NCBI GenBank assembly: GCA_026745465.1
Contig: JACYXH010000473.1
Coordinates: forward strand, 6,227,191 to 6,291,190
DNA length: 64,000 bases
Reading direction: 5' to 3'
Source: Lota lota
Taxonomy: Eukaryota; Chordata; Actinopteri; Gadiformes; Lotidae
The notes beneath the pieces were generated by a model. It made no database searches. It was not told where the DNA came from and saw nothing but the letters and a program-made list of their open reading frames with translations. A program made the translations under genes and the position numbers. Each line of letters starts with the position of its first letter. Position 1 is the stretch's first letter. Below are positions 1 through 11,405 of this stretch, piece by piece.

Positions 1-552
1 TGTCCCCAGTTAGTACGGGAAATACTTATTCCTGAAATATATGCCAGCTTTAAAAGTGACTTTAGTGCATTTTTATATTCATAGTAAAAAGCTTCAAGGT
101 CTACGTGAGGCGAGAGAGAGAGAGAGAGAGAAGGGGGGAGGTGGGAGAGGGAGCGAGAGAGAGAAAGAGGAGAGAACTTTAACTCCAGGGGGAGAAAGCC
201 AAGCATTTTCTCGCTTTCTTTTTCTCCTTATTTCCCCTCCCTCTCTCTCTTTTTCGCTCCCCCTATGTCAGACTTGGTTCCTAGTTCTATCCATCATCCT
301 GAGATAATAAGAAGAGACCGCAGTCCCTCTTGTTTTCTTTTGTCCTCTTCCTCCTCTGCCTCCTCTGCATCCTCTTCCACTCTTGTGTACCTGTTCTCAT
401 CTAGCCCCTCCACATCTCTCCTCCCATTATCTCTTATCTCGTGTCTCCCATCCCTCCCTCCCTCCCTCTCCTCTGTGTCTTCTCATACCCACCTTCTCTC
501 TCTTCTTCTCATCCTTTACCTCTCTCAGGTCTCCATGTCGTCCCCCTCACCT

Positions 553-750
553 CTCTCTGCTACCTGACCCTCTCTCCCCTCCAGAATCCCTCCCTCTCTC
601 TGCTACCTGTCCCTCTCTCTCCTCCAGACTCCCTCCCTCTCTGTTACCTGTCCCTCTCTCTCCTCCAGACTCCCTCCCTCTCTCCCCTCCAGACTCCCTC
701 CCTCTCTGCTACCTGTCCCTCTCTCCCCTCCAGACTCCCTCCCTCTCTCC
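553..750. repeat. pyrimidine-rich minisatellite, 41-43 bp unit
   Basis: GCTACCTG or GTTACCTG recurs at 559, 602, 643 and 708, each followed by TCCCTCTCTC and CTCCAGACTCC. The last interval is longer because an internal block of about 24 bp is doubled. Confidence 0.75.
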
Positions 751-759
751 TTCTTTTCA

Positions 760-835
760 TCTCTTTCCTGTCTACTATATTCTATCCATTTCTCCCCTCT
801 GAGAAATGGATAGAATATAGGAGACAGGAAAGAGA
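760..835. repeat. near-perfect hairpin, 35-nt arms
   Basis: 760-794 and 801-835 are reverse complements with a single mismatch; the loop is CCCTCT (795-800). Confidence 0.9.
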
Positions 836-988
836 AATCCTCCCCCCTCCCCTCCTTTCCTCCTCTTTCCTCTCTCTGTTCCCTCCCTCCATATCATATG
901 TATCTCTTCTCTTCTTTTGTACTCCCCTCTCTTCCGCTCCCCCCTCCTCTCTTTCGCCTCCCTTGCTCCTCTCCCTCTCTCTTCTCCC

Positions 989-1205
989 CCCTCTCCTCTC
1001 CTCTCCTCTCCTCTCCTCTCCTCTCCTCTCCTTCCTCTCCTCTCCTCTCCTCTCCTCTCCTCTCCTCTCCTCTCCTCTCCTCTCCTCTCTTCTTCCTTCC
1101 CTCCACCCCCCTCCTCTCCTCTCCTCTCCTCTCCTCTCCTCTCCTCTCCTCTCCTCTCCTCTCCTCTCCTCTCCTCTCCTCTCCTCTCCTCTCCTCTCCT
1201 CTCCC
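989..1205. repeat. CCTCT pentanucleotide array
   Basis: Almost pure CTCCT/CCTCT units in two blocks (about 989-1087 and 1112-1205), separated by CTTCTTCCTTCCCTCCACCC. Confidence 0.95.
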
Positions 1206-1321
1206 TCCTCCCTCCCGCTAGTGTCTGAATAGTTCTACAGTTGTATCCATCAAGCTGAAACAATAAGACCACAGTGGCTCCCTCTCCTCACATCCACTTC
1301 CTGCTTTATGGCTCGTAATAG

Positions 1322-1356
<35 letters not shown>

Positions 1357-1634
1357 ATTTGAGTATGTGTGTTTGGGTCTGTGTCATTGGTGTGTGTTTT
1401 TGGGTGTGTATATTTGTGTGTGTGTGTGTGCGCGCGCATGATTGCTTCCGTGCATCTTTTAGTGTTTGCATTATTGTGTGTGCTAGTAAACGTTTAAACG
1501 TGGCCTTGCAGGGTGTGTGTGTGTGCGTGTGCGTGTGTGTATGATCTGCTCCAGTGATCTCAGGGTTGTGAAGGAATCTTATGGGAATAATGGGACCACC
1601 GATAAAACCACCCCAATCACCTCCTCCTACCCTG

Positions 1635-1636
<2 letters not shown>

Positions 1637-1707
<71 letters not shown>
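1637..1707. repeat. (CA)n microsatellite, 71 bp
   Basis: Uninterrupted CA dinucleotides. Confidence 0.98.
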
Positions 1708-1710
<3 letters not shown>

Positions 1711-1928
1711 TACAGCCCTCTGGTTACAGATTGACAGAGTGTTTTGTGTTTGTGTTGTGTGTTTGTGTATTGCAACAGTCCGAATCTCAGTGCTGAGTGA
1801 GTGGTCTGCCAGTCAAAGCTCTGGGAAATTACTCTTTTTTTTTTTTTAAGGACATTTTGAACACTATTCCTGACCATATCTATACTGGTTGGTTCTGAGG
1901 ACGATTGGAGAAAATATTAATGGTTTTT

Positions 1929-2018
1929 CAGTAAAGCTCAAATGTATTCCGTTGGCATTTGTAGACAACAGGACAGTAAAGCTTAAATGTATTACTTTGA
2001 CATTTGTAGACAACAGGA
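1929..2018. repeat. 45-bp tandem duplication
   Basis: 1929-1973 and 1974-2018 are adjacent copies (CAGTAAAGC...CAACAGGA) differing at four positions. Confidence 0.9.
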
Positions 2019-2036
2019 CATACTGATATTAAGTAT

Positions 2037-2396
2037 CTTTATTTTAACTGTATTTCCTTCTTCTTTTCCCTTCCCTTATCTCCCCATCTTCCAATCTCGT
2101 CATCCATCCTTCCCTCTCATCTCTCCACTGATCTCTCCCTCCCTCCCTCACTCTTATCAACCCCTCCCTCCTGCCTCCTACTCATCCATCGCTCCGTCCC
2201 CCCCACCCGTCCACCTCTTCCTCCCCTTTACCCACCACCCCTCCCTCCCTTCCTCCCTTGTCCCTGCCTCCCCCTCTCATCCACCCCTTCCTCCCTCCAT
2301 CTGATCCATCGCTCAATCTCCCCTCTCATCCACCCCGATCCCTCCCTCCGACTCTCATCCCTCCTTCCTTCCCTCCCTCGTCTCTCCCTCCCCCAG
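2037..2396 (+). promoter_or_regulatory. extended polypyrimidine tract at the Sushi exon acceptor
   Basis: About 360 bases before the CCCCCAG acceptor are nearly all C and T, built from CCTCCCT-like units. This is far longer than a normal acceptor pyrimidine tract. Such CU-rich RNA is the kind bound by PTB-type splicing regulators; that role is inferred, not seen. Confidence 0.5.
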
Positions 2397-2594
2397 AGCT
2401 CCACAGCATGTCCTGTGGCAACCCCGGGGTGCCGCCCAAGGCGGTGCTGAGCGGAGGCGGTCGATTGGCCGTGGGCGACAGCGTGCAGTACAGCTGCGTG
2501 CCGGGGTACGTTCTGGATGGACACGCCACGCTCACCTGCGTCACCAACGCCGGGAACGCCGCCGTGTGGGACTTCCCTGCCCCCATCTGTCGAG
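2397..2594 (+). CDS. csmd3: csmd3 exon encoding a complete Sushi (CCP) domain, probably Sushi 1
   Basis: CSMD proteins are very large type I membrane proteins whose ectodomain alternates CUB and Sushi modules; CSMD3 is mainly neuronal and linked to dendrite growth. This 198-bp exon codes for one Sushi domain with four cysteines in the expected places (SCGNPG, YSCVPGY, LTCVTN, PICR) and the conserved tryptophan in VWDFPAP. CGNPGVPPKAVL and GYVLDGH fit CSMD3 better than CSMD1 or CSMD2 as I recall them. The acceptor is CCCCCAG before 2397 and the donor is GAG|GTACGT at 2595. The exon enters and leaves in phase 1: its first two bases finish a Glu codon, and its last G joins CT of the next exon to give Ala, continuing into AEDTCGG. 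It is strikingly G+C-rich at third codon positions compared with its introns. The family assignment is firm; the paralogue is likely but not certain. Confidence 0.9.
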
Positions 2595-2614
2595 GTACGT
2601 AGACGCCGTGGAGA

Positions 2615-2791
2615 CCGGTGTGTGTGTGTGTGTGTGCATATGATTGTATGTGTGTGCATAGGATTGTGTGTGTGTGTAGGATTGTGTTTGTGTGTCTGTG
2701 TGTGCATAGGATTGTGTGTGTGCGTAGGATTGTGTGTATGCGTCAGATTCTGTGTGTGTGTGTGTATGTATGTGTGTGTGTGTTTGTGTAA

Positions 2792-2844
<53 letters not shown>
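2615..2844. repeat. TG-rich array just after the Sushi exon donor
   Basis: TG repeats interspersed with CATAGGATTG-like words, ending in a purer TG run (about 2797-2844). It starts some 25 bases past the splice donor. Confidence 0.9.
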
Positions 2845-2845
<1 letters not shown>

Positions 2846-3409
2846 CAAATACTACTTCATTTGGTTTCAAGTGTAAGTCACAACTATATATGTCTGTGTT
2901 TCGGTTTTACACTGTGAACACATGATAATAAGATGTCACACACTGATGCATGAACAGAATAAAACGGTTAGAATGGTTAGAGTTTTCATAAGAGGAGGTT
3001 CATTTGTAAACTGATTATTAATGTTTATGGCACTTGACTATCGTCAACACAACTCATATGAAAGAGTGTTGTTTATTTTATGGTCAGTTATTGGGTTGTT
3101 AATGTTAATGTATTGGTTTGTCTTGTTTCAAGGCTATTGACAATCTCAGAGTCTGACCACACACACACACGCACACAGACAACATCGTTTGACCAACTGT
3201 TGTGAAACAGCATTTTTGTGGACAAGTACATAAAGTGTGGGTGTCAGTTGAGTTGGGGGGGGGGGCATACAGACGTCATCCTGTCAGCAGAGGATTAGCA
3301 GTGTAGCCACAGGTCTGTCATAGAGGCTAAAGAGAAGCTAAGCTACGATCTCAGCTCACACACACTGATGAACCCGCCTTGGACAAACACCAAGAAAATG
3401 ACACGCTGG

Positions 3410-3449
<40 letters not shown>

Positions 3450-3602
3450 ATGTGTGTGCACCTGTATGTGTATGTACTCCTGTATGTGTATCTGCACGCA
3501 CCCCAAGGCATTCATAACAGCAGTATATTAGCTTTCTATCAATTATTCACCCAGCCAATCAAATGATTCGAAATGGCATGCTTTCAGCAATATCAGGGGA
3601 AT

Positions 3603-3637
<35 letters not shown>

Positions 3638-4620
3638 TTGCATTTGTGCATGCGTTTGTTGGGCTGTGAGTTTGTATTTCCTAGAAAAGACATCACTAGA
3701 TAGAATAACTGAATAACAGAGTAAAGAATTAATTTAATCCAAACGGTACCTTCTGACCTTAATACAGCCCTAGTTTTTTGCACAGGGGTTTGGTTGAATC
3801 CAGCATTAAGCTGTACCCTCTCTTAAGACGAGTCCTACAGGTCACTTGATGCACATGTACTACAAGGCTAGGCTAGGTGTAGCGTACAGTCCAGTGTTAT
3901 GTTAAGGGATTGGGAGACTCATGCATATGATTTGTCTGTATGTGTGTAAAAACGTGTGTTTGTGTGAGTGTGTGTTTGCATGTGTGCGGGTGAGAGCAAG
4001 AGAGAGAGAATCAGAGAGTAATATCTTGATGCTAAATTATTTACAACACAGGAATGTCCTTTAGCATTTGTAGTGCACACACACAATCACAATGTATTGC
4101 ACTTGCTAATGGATATGAATGTGTGTGTGTGTGTGTGTGCGCGGGCGCACGTCTGTGCCTGTGTGTTAATGCGCTCCAATACATTCTGAATATTAAATAA
4201 CATTCACTGAACATAAACTCGTCAACACAATGACATTTTTGGAGAAAGAAAATTTCAGAGCTAAAAAAGGACAAAGAAGGAGAGAGAACGTGTTGACAGA
4301 AACAGATAACTGCATACACAGAGGGCCGCACGAGAGGCGCCATGAGGAGGACAAGAAGAGAGAATGTTATTGTTCAAATCCAGAAAGTAATAACAGGCTC
4401 TGACAAAACTGAAAATTAGTCTGGCTGGGAATCGGAAATGAGATTAGATTGAGGAGGTGTACTGTTGTGAAAGTGTGCCACTCTGAGTGCTTTTGTGCGA
4501 TTGTGTGTGTGGTTGCTGGTGTACTCATTAACTCATTAGTTAAGAGCATTAGACTTCTGACTGTTAAACAACCCTTCCAAGCCTTAAAGTCAGGCTTGGG
4601 TATATTTTATACAACATGCA

Positions 4621-4770
4621 TATACCGATCTGTCGTGCACTATACCGATCTCTCGTGCACTATACCCAGCTCTCGTGCATTATACCCAACTCTCTTGCAC
4701 TATACTCAGCTCTTGTGCGCTATACCCAGCTCCTGCGCTTTATACTCAGCTGATCTGCACTGTACCAATT
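4621..4770. repeat. 20-bp tandem array, seven full copies
   Basis: Units beginning TATAC at 4621, 4641, 4661, 4681, 4701, 4721 and 4741, with consensus near TATACCCAGCTCTCGTGCAC. There are no length changes between copies, and a partial eighth unit (TGTACCAATT) follows. Confidence 0.92.
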
Positions 4771-6599
4771 AACCAACAGACTCTCGGGGGCTAAATGGGG
4801 GTTATATTCCCTAAACCCTGACTCTTTGAACCTCAAAGTCACACACATACCTTCCACCTGTAGTGTGCGCTGTACACCAGAGATCTGACTCCTGTGGGGG
4901 TCAGATCAAGGGGGTGAAATCCCCCTCCATCCCTCCTAGGTTATCTTCTTCTTTTTTCTTCTTCCACACTACATCGGTGCATCCATAATACATTTTCATG
5001 CAACACAGGTCCAGAACTGGGGTTTAGGAGCCGCACAGTGGTGTGTTCCCTGACATGGCGGTCATGAGCTTGTGTTGCTCTGTGGAGGCCCAGGCAGAAT
5101 GATTTATTAATTGCTTCATGTAATATTAAACACAACGTGTTGTTGAATTACTATATTATGAAATCTGTAAAAAAAAAATCCACAAATGATTGAGCGGGGC
5201 ATGGCCCGGTATTCATGAATATATTTGTACACACACGCACACACAATTGTATACACGTTCATGCATACGCCCGCACAAATGCAAGCACGCAAAAACACAC
5301 ATGCGCACAAACACACACACAGAGGCACAGGTACATACACAGTTACACACGCACACACACATACACATGAACATATGCGTACACACACAGGCAGACACGT
5401 GTGCATGTATGCACGCAAGAACACACACACACAAATAGTTTTGATTCTGTATCATAGCGGGAGGGCGACTGGCATGTGGTCATTACAGACCAGGCAGAGA
5501 AGGACGGTAGGAAACAAAGTCTGGAGACCAGGCGCTAAAGAAAGGAATGCAGCTTGAGAGTCTTGGTGACAGCTGTTGCTATGGATACCTCCTTTATTCT
5601 AATTAAATAGTCTAATTGGCTGGGTTTGCTCCAATGTTGAAGTTGTCTCTTCGTCAAAAGAACCTTGCTTGTGTGTGCGGGTGTGTGCATACAAGTGTGT
5701 GGAATATATAGGCCAGTTCAAACTACTTGCTCTGCAAACCGTTATATAATACGCTTCTACTTATAACATTCTTCCATATTTTGTCTTTATTTGATTATAT
5801 ACAGTGTTGCTACTTTAAAACTGTACTATTTGTGTTGAAGTAAGTCACCCAAACCGGGTGAAACTGGTTGAGCATGTATACACACACACAAACACACACA
5901 CACATTTCTCCAACTTCTGTCCAGTACTCCGTCCCACTCTCCTCCCCTTTTCTCTCCATCCAGCTCATCAGACAGCGGCAGTAACATGGATGAACTAAGA
6001 TCGATGGGGCACACGTGTCGCTTTTGGTTATCCACTGCAATGCTCTATTAGCAATAGTAGCTAGGCTCATACTTCACTAGTAATCCATTCTATTCCACTT
6101 ACACTTTAACATAGAGTTGAAGTAGGGTGTAACAAAGTTACATTCCTTAAACCTCCTTCACCATTATTCCACCTCTCTCTCACACGCATAAACATATTTT
6201 CACACCATCTTTCTACACACACAGGGTATATGTGTGTCATTATTTATGTGAATGCATGTCTCTTCCAATGTTGGTGTCTGTGTGACTGTCTTATCTGTCA
6301 CTGTGTGTTACTTTTCCTCGAAAAAACATTTTTGCTGACATTAACATGATTGTACTACTTAAGATAGACTCTTCCTCCTCGTCATCTTTCTATACGCCTA
6401 TAAATGTCACACACACACACACCAGCATGGTCCCCCATGCTGTGCAGTGGAAGCAAGCAGAGCAGTCATATTGGAGCTCCCTGCTGCCTGTGACTCACAC
6501 AGGTTCACTCTTCACATGCCGTCAAAGGGAATGCATCAGTGTGTTTGGCGTGTGCAAGGATGTTTTGTCCCCATTCTTTGTCTTTATGTACATACAGTA

Positions 6600-6663
6600 T
6601 GTGTGTGTGTGTGTATGTATATATGTATATATATATATATATGTGTGTATATATATGTGTGTA

Positions 6664-6712
<49 letters not shown>
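6600..6712. repeat. TG/TA compound microsatellite
   Basis: (TG)n, then TATG-interrupted TA, ending in a pure TA run (about 6669-6712). Confidence 0.95.
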
Positions 6713-6714
<2 letters not shown>

Positions 6715-7352
6715 TTCTGTGCTGTGTTTGAATATAGCAGTGTATTGATGTGAGTATGTTTCCTTCATTTATGTTTTTTCATTTTTGTGTTTGTGTGTGT
6801 GTGTGCTTGTTCACACTGTGGGCATGCCGGTGTGTGTGTGTGTGTATGAGTGTGTATGCGTGTGCATGTGTGCCTGACCTACTTAAACTCTCCCGCAGCA
6901 CCATCCGACACCTGGCTCACTCCGAATCTGAAGGATTCCTCAGCAAACGCTGTTCAATTCCTGAATCTTAAACCCACCCCACCCTCACATACACACACAC
7001 ACACACACACACTCCCCACCCCCCTCCTTCCTTCCTACTGTTCACACAACCCTTACGCTCTGCACCACACGCGGTCTGCTCAAAGTATCTGTTTAGCTAT
7101 AAATATAGCATCATCCTCTTCGTCTTTTGTAGCTGCCACCTCATGTCTGAATAACATTATTCAGGGGTGAACACGTGTTATTTAGTCGGTTAGCAGCAGA
7201 TGCTTGTGTACATTCACAGTGAACTGAGATACACGTCATTAGGAGACAGGTAAGGGGTTAGGGTCTCTTTCTCAAGGATGCCTTCTAGTCTGCCTTTAGC
7301 CTGCAGACATTGGGCAGACTACTGATTAGAATTTAGTAGAATCTATTTTATC

Positions 7353-7400
7353 TGAAATTCACTGCAAGTCGCTTTGGATAAAAGCTGCAGAAATTTGACT
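7353..7400 (+). repeat. SINE tail fragment
   Basis: CAAGTCGCTTTGGATAAAAG followed by CTGCAGAAATTTGAC matches the usual fish SINE/LINE tail. No head is visible upstream. Confidence 0.45.
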
Positions 7401-7532
7401 AAATAGTGTAATGTTGAATAGTTTGTGGTCAGTGGTGGTCCAAGCTCTGATATTTGGGGCAAGCTTGCTTGTGCATTGCTTTGGCCGATAAACAGTACGT
7501 GTTACTTAAACATGTCCACCGGGACGCTACCT

Positions 7533-7920
7533 TCAAGTCAAGTCAAGTCCATTTTATTTGCATAGCCCTTCATTTACAGTTACAGCCTCAAAGGGCTTTA
7601 CAGGCCAAATATTTATGACCCCCCCCCCCCCCCACCCCCCAGCCCCCCAAAGGGCAAGTAAAAAAATCCCTTGATTAACAAGGAAGAAATCGTGAGAAGG
7701 AACGCAGTTTGGGTGATCCCTCCTTCCAGGGATGTAAAGGGTTGCAGTGGGTGCCATTATTGACATTCGTAGTAGTATTACAAGCAAACATTTTAAATGT
7801 AATGGAAGAAAATTGGAAAATAGCAATGTGGCCAGGCGACCAGTCACAATCACCGCAACACACTAATGCAGAGATAGAATTATGGTTAGATGGGGCAGGG
7901 GGGACAAGGAACATGTAGGG
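7533..7920. repeat. fish interspersed repeat (CAAGTCAAGTCCATTTTATT type)
   Basis: It starts with AAGTC repeats and CATTTTATTTGCATAGCCC, then CTCAAAGGGCTTTACAGGCC, a C run (7619-7633), and GGGATGTAAAGGGTTGCAGTG. This layout is familiar from dispersed fish repeats, but I cannot name the family from memory. Boundaries are approximate. Confidence 0.4.
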
Positions 7921-8357
7921 TACTTAACAGGTAAATGTAGCTGTAATGAGAGCTGAGGGACACTCCTAGGCCATACAACAAGGCCATACAAGAATTGACA
8001 AATGTGTATGCATTTCTCTCCTGTGCTGTCCATGTCTCTCTCTCCCGTTCCCTCTCCCTCCCTCTCAGACACAGCGTATATACCTGTGTAGTCAGGGTTT
8101 GAGCCTGCTCTTGTTATAATCTTGCTGATGGATCCCTGTGGAGGTAAAGCTCTGCTGATCCTAGCAGCTGGCCGCACGGATATGCACAGACTCACACACA
8201 CATATAGTCACGCACACGTACACACAGGCATGCACAGGTGCAGCGCACAATATTTCAGGACCATATGTTTGCACTGGAGCAAGGAATACGACATATTTTC
8301 ACTCACCTCTCTCTCTCCCCCTTTCTCACTGCCCCTATCCCATAGCCACTGCATTCA

Positions 8358-8360
<3 letters not shown>

Positions 8361-8402
<42 letters not shown>
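8361..8402. repeat. (CT)n microsatellite
   Basis: Uninterrupted CT run of about 40 bp. Confidence 0.95.
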
Positions 8403-8403
<1 letters not shown>

Positions 8404-8476
8404 GCCACCTCTGTGCATTCATATTGTGTCATACCATTTACATCAAGAGGGAAACCTCGACTCTGTACCCATTCGT

Positions 8477-8850
8477 TTCTAGCCTGGGAACCAGACAACT
8501 CTCGCGAGCTCATGTTTCCTTTACTCTGCAGATAAGGTCTGGCTCCCCTCCCACACACAAAAAAAATGTCTGCACGGTACAAGATAGACCGACCAATCAC
8601 AACTGTTTATCTAATATGAGGCGGGATAAATACGATGATGGTGCAGAGGAGCGCCGTAGAGGCGTTTTCAAAAACAACAAAGATGGCTGCCGCTAATGTA
8701 GAACGGTCTGTTGATTACAATAGGCTCGATATATTTTAATTTAAAGAAGAACAAACGACTGCACTTAAAGCTTTTGTTGAGAAGAAAGATGTGAACGGAG
8801 AGGAGAGGAATTGCAAATTGCAGTTTGCAATTCCTCTGGCGATGCCAGGG
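8477..8850. repeat. interspersed repeat with AGCCTGGGAACCAG end (tentative)
   Basis: AGCCTGGGAACCAGAC at about 8479 and TGGCGATGCCAGG near 8836-8850 look like inverted ends of a non-autonomous DNA element, a type I recall from fish genomes. The interior has CTCGCGAGCTCATG. A short hairpin (8804-8837) lies at its right side. Boundaries are uncertain. Confidence 0.3.
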
Positions 8851-9399
8851 AAATTTGTTTCCGTGTGCCTGGGACTTTAAATGATTCTCATTGTTCCTGT
8901 CTGTCTGTAAAGGATGTTTACTCCACGAACACGCAAGGTGCTTCCATCACCGCCCTAGTACTCACCGCTTGACTCTTCACAGCAGGGGGTGGGGAGCCTG
9001 GTGCCACCCAGACACTACTATTATGTGGAGTGTGGATATCAGCTGAACGTTATCGGGGCAGCCACTCATTTGGCATGTATGTATGTAATTTGGTGTTTAT
9101 TTATGTAAATCATCATCACACTAGTCTGGTGTGTTGCACGCAGGAAGGCTTTTGGAACTGTGTTGAGTGTAATGAGTGTTTCTCTCTCACCTCCTGTGTG
9201 TGTCTACCTCGCTCTCCCCGTTCTCTCTTTCTCTCTCCTTCAGATCAATGTAGTAGTGTTGTAGTGACACTTAGAGGTCCCTTATCTCCTCAGTGCAGAC
9301 TTGTTATATCCTCCTGCTCTCCTCCTCCTGCTCTCCTCCTCACCCCCTTCTATCCTTTGCTTTGCTTTTTTTTGTCTTGCATCCACCACTCTTTCCTCT

Positions 9400-9850
9400 C
9401 CACACCTTGCCTCTCCCCTCCTTTCCTCTCCTCCCCTCCCCTCTCCTCCCTGCTCCTGTTTACTCATTTTACTTTCCTCTCCTCTGCTCATTTCTGCTCC
9501 CCTCTCCTTCCTCTCCACTCCTTTCCACTCTTCTCCGTCTCGTTCAATGATCCCCTCTCCTCTCCTCTCCTCTCCACTCTTCTCCTTCTCACTGCTCCCC
9601 TCTCCACTCCTCTCCTGCTCACTGTTCCCCTCTCCTCTCCACTCCTCTTCACTCCTCTTCACTCCTCTCCTGTTCACTGCTCCCCTCTCCTCTCCTCTCC
9701 ACTCATCTTCACTCCTCTCCTGCTTACTGCTCCCCTCTCCTCTCCTCTTCACTCCTCTCCTCTTCACTGCTCCCCTCTCCTCTCCATTCCTCTTCGCTCC
9801 TCTCCTTGAATTTTCTCCCCTCTCCTCCTCTTCTCTCCCCGCCCCCTCTC
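9400..9850. repeat. CTCCT-based minisatellite region
   Basis: The word CTGCTCCCCTC or CTGTTCCCCTC recurs at 9592, 9622, 9677, 9727 and 9767. Intervals of 30, 55, 50 and 40 are all multiples of five, showing growth from CTCCT/CTTCA pentamers. Confidence 0.8.
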
Positions 9851-10127
9851 CTTGTCTCCCCATGTACTCCGCTCTGTCCTCCCCCGTCCTCTGAATCTTG
9901 GTTATTTTGACACTGATGATGGGAGCTGTCTAAACTTTGGTTAACAATGACAGATGAGGTTTCGGTTACAGTTAATTTTCAAATATTAAGCTGTGCTCAC
10001 ATTGTTGCACAATAGGCTGATACGGCTGTGCACATACGCTCTGTAATTCCCTCTCCATCCCTCTTTCTATCTCTCTCTCTGTCCCTCTCCATCCCTCCCT
10101 ATCCCTCTCTGTCTCTCTGTCTCTCTG

Positions 10128-10173
<46 letters not shown>

Positions 10174-11329
10174 CCTTGTTCTCCCCTTCTGGTGGGGCTA
10201 TTTATATGCCATTTTCAGTTACCCTGACTTTGGCAGACACAAAAGGAAATTGTAGAGGTTTTTTTCATGTGGATTCTTTTTAAATTGTCTTCATTGTTTA
10301 TTTAAATATCCGTACGTGAAAAGATGCACTTTTCACTTGCAGTAAAGAGATACACATGACGGGTATATGCCAGTTGAGTAGGATGCCGGTTGAGTACAGC
10401 CACAGAAAGGGGTGTAATTGCATACTTTAGAGCGCGGGAGAGTAGTAAAAGGAATAATTTGCAATGTTCGAGCCAGGCTGACATTTCAGTGCCAAAATAC
10501 TTTCAGCTTTCTCGCTCTCCCTCTCTCTCCCTCTCTCTCCCTCTCTCTCACTGCCTTTCTCTCTCTCTCTTGTTGTAATCCCTCCGCAGTGTGATTACAT
10601 TAAAGCACGCTGTTACAAACCCCATCACCAAAACACCTCCACAGAAAGTTGTGCCGGTGGCAAACGATGGAGGGAATTATGGTTTAATGCACTGCTTCCT
10701 TTGTGTTGTTCAAATATGACGGGTTACCGTCTACGAACTCCACAACACTGACTTTTATGGTAGTGTTGAATGACATGTATATGCTGGTCCATCCCTATCG
10801 GGGGTTCACACCTGAGAATGCTGGTCCGGTTCCGACCTCGATTAGCATTTGGCTTGAATCCACAACACACACAAACACACACACACACACACGTAAACAA
10901 CAGGGATTTAAACCCATTTAGTGCAAAACAGGCTCCGTCTGCTGGGTGTTAATACACTGCATGTTAAATAGGTGCAGCCAAGCCAAGACTTGCTATAATT
11001 GAGCACAAGCTAATCCCTCCGAACTTGTTCTCCAACCATCCACCATCTCCAAGTAGCCGCAGTCTTAGCTGTGTGCTGCCGGCCTCCTCCACACAGCCAG
11101 GGCTGCGGCCTCCTGCGCCACCGGGGGAGCTACCACTAATGAACCCAGCACGGTGAGGCTCAGATCATGAGCTTAGGTTGACACAGTGGATGGTCAGGTT
11201 GGCCAAGCGTCAATCTGATATGCCTAAATACAGTATATATATGAGATATACTTGCGTTCCCAGATAAGACAGATGAGCTGTCTTGGGTTTAAATTGGGTT
11301 TCCTATAGTTGAAAAACATTTGAGTGAGC

Positions 11330-11405
11330 TGTCGGTGAAGCTGGGGGTTCTCGGTAGGATGTAAATTGTCACAGGGGGTACATGTTAAAAGTTTGGGAAC
11401 CACTG
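11330..11405. repeat. right end of a hAT-like repeat (GGGAACCACTG type)
   Basis: AGGGGGTACATGTTAAAAGT followed by TTGGGAACCACTG is a common terminal segment of fish non-autonomous hAT repeats. No matching CAGTGGTTC left end is seen, so it appears truncated. Confidence 0.4.

Larger units (their letters stand above)
1..2396 (+). other. csmd3: csmd3 intron, 3' part, upstream of the Sushi exon
   Basis: No coding exon is visible. The stretch holds a GA-rich patch (about 110-175), a pyrimidine-rich block (190-1210) with minisatellites and a CCTCT pentamer array, a long hairpin (760-835), TG and CA runs (1323-1353, 1637-1707), a 45-bp tandem duplication (1929-2018), and a pyrimidine tract leading to the splice acceptor (about 2037-2396). 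Apparent long reading frames here are translations of low-complexity repeats. Confidence 0.8.

Noticed and set aside
441-1232. Long Ser/Leu/Pro-rich and Arg/Glu-rich reading frames on both strands
   Set aside because: They are translations of CT-rich and CCTCT repeat arrays, open in several frames at once, with no domain.
2258-2602. Start of translation upstream of the Sushi exon (in-frame ATG at 2258)
   Set aside because: The upstream part is translated pyrimidine tract; the strong acceptor at 2396 and phase agreement show that the exon begins at 2397.
4882-4908. GATCTGACTCC...GGGGTCAGATC hairpin
   Set aside because: The 11-bp arms with a mismatch are too short to stand out in 64 kb.
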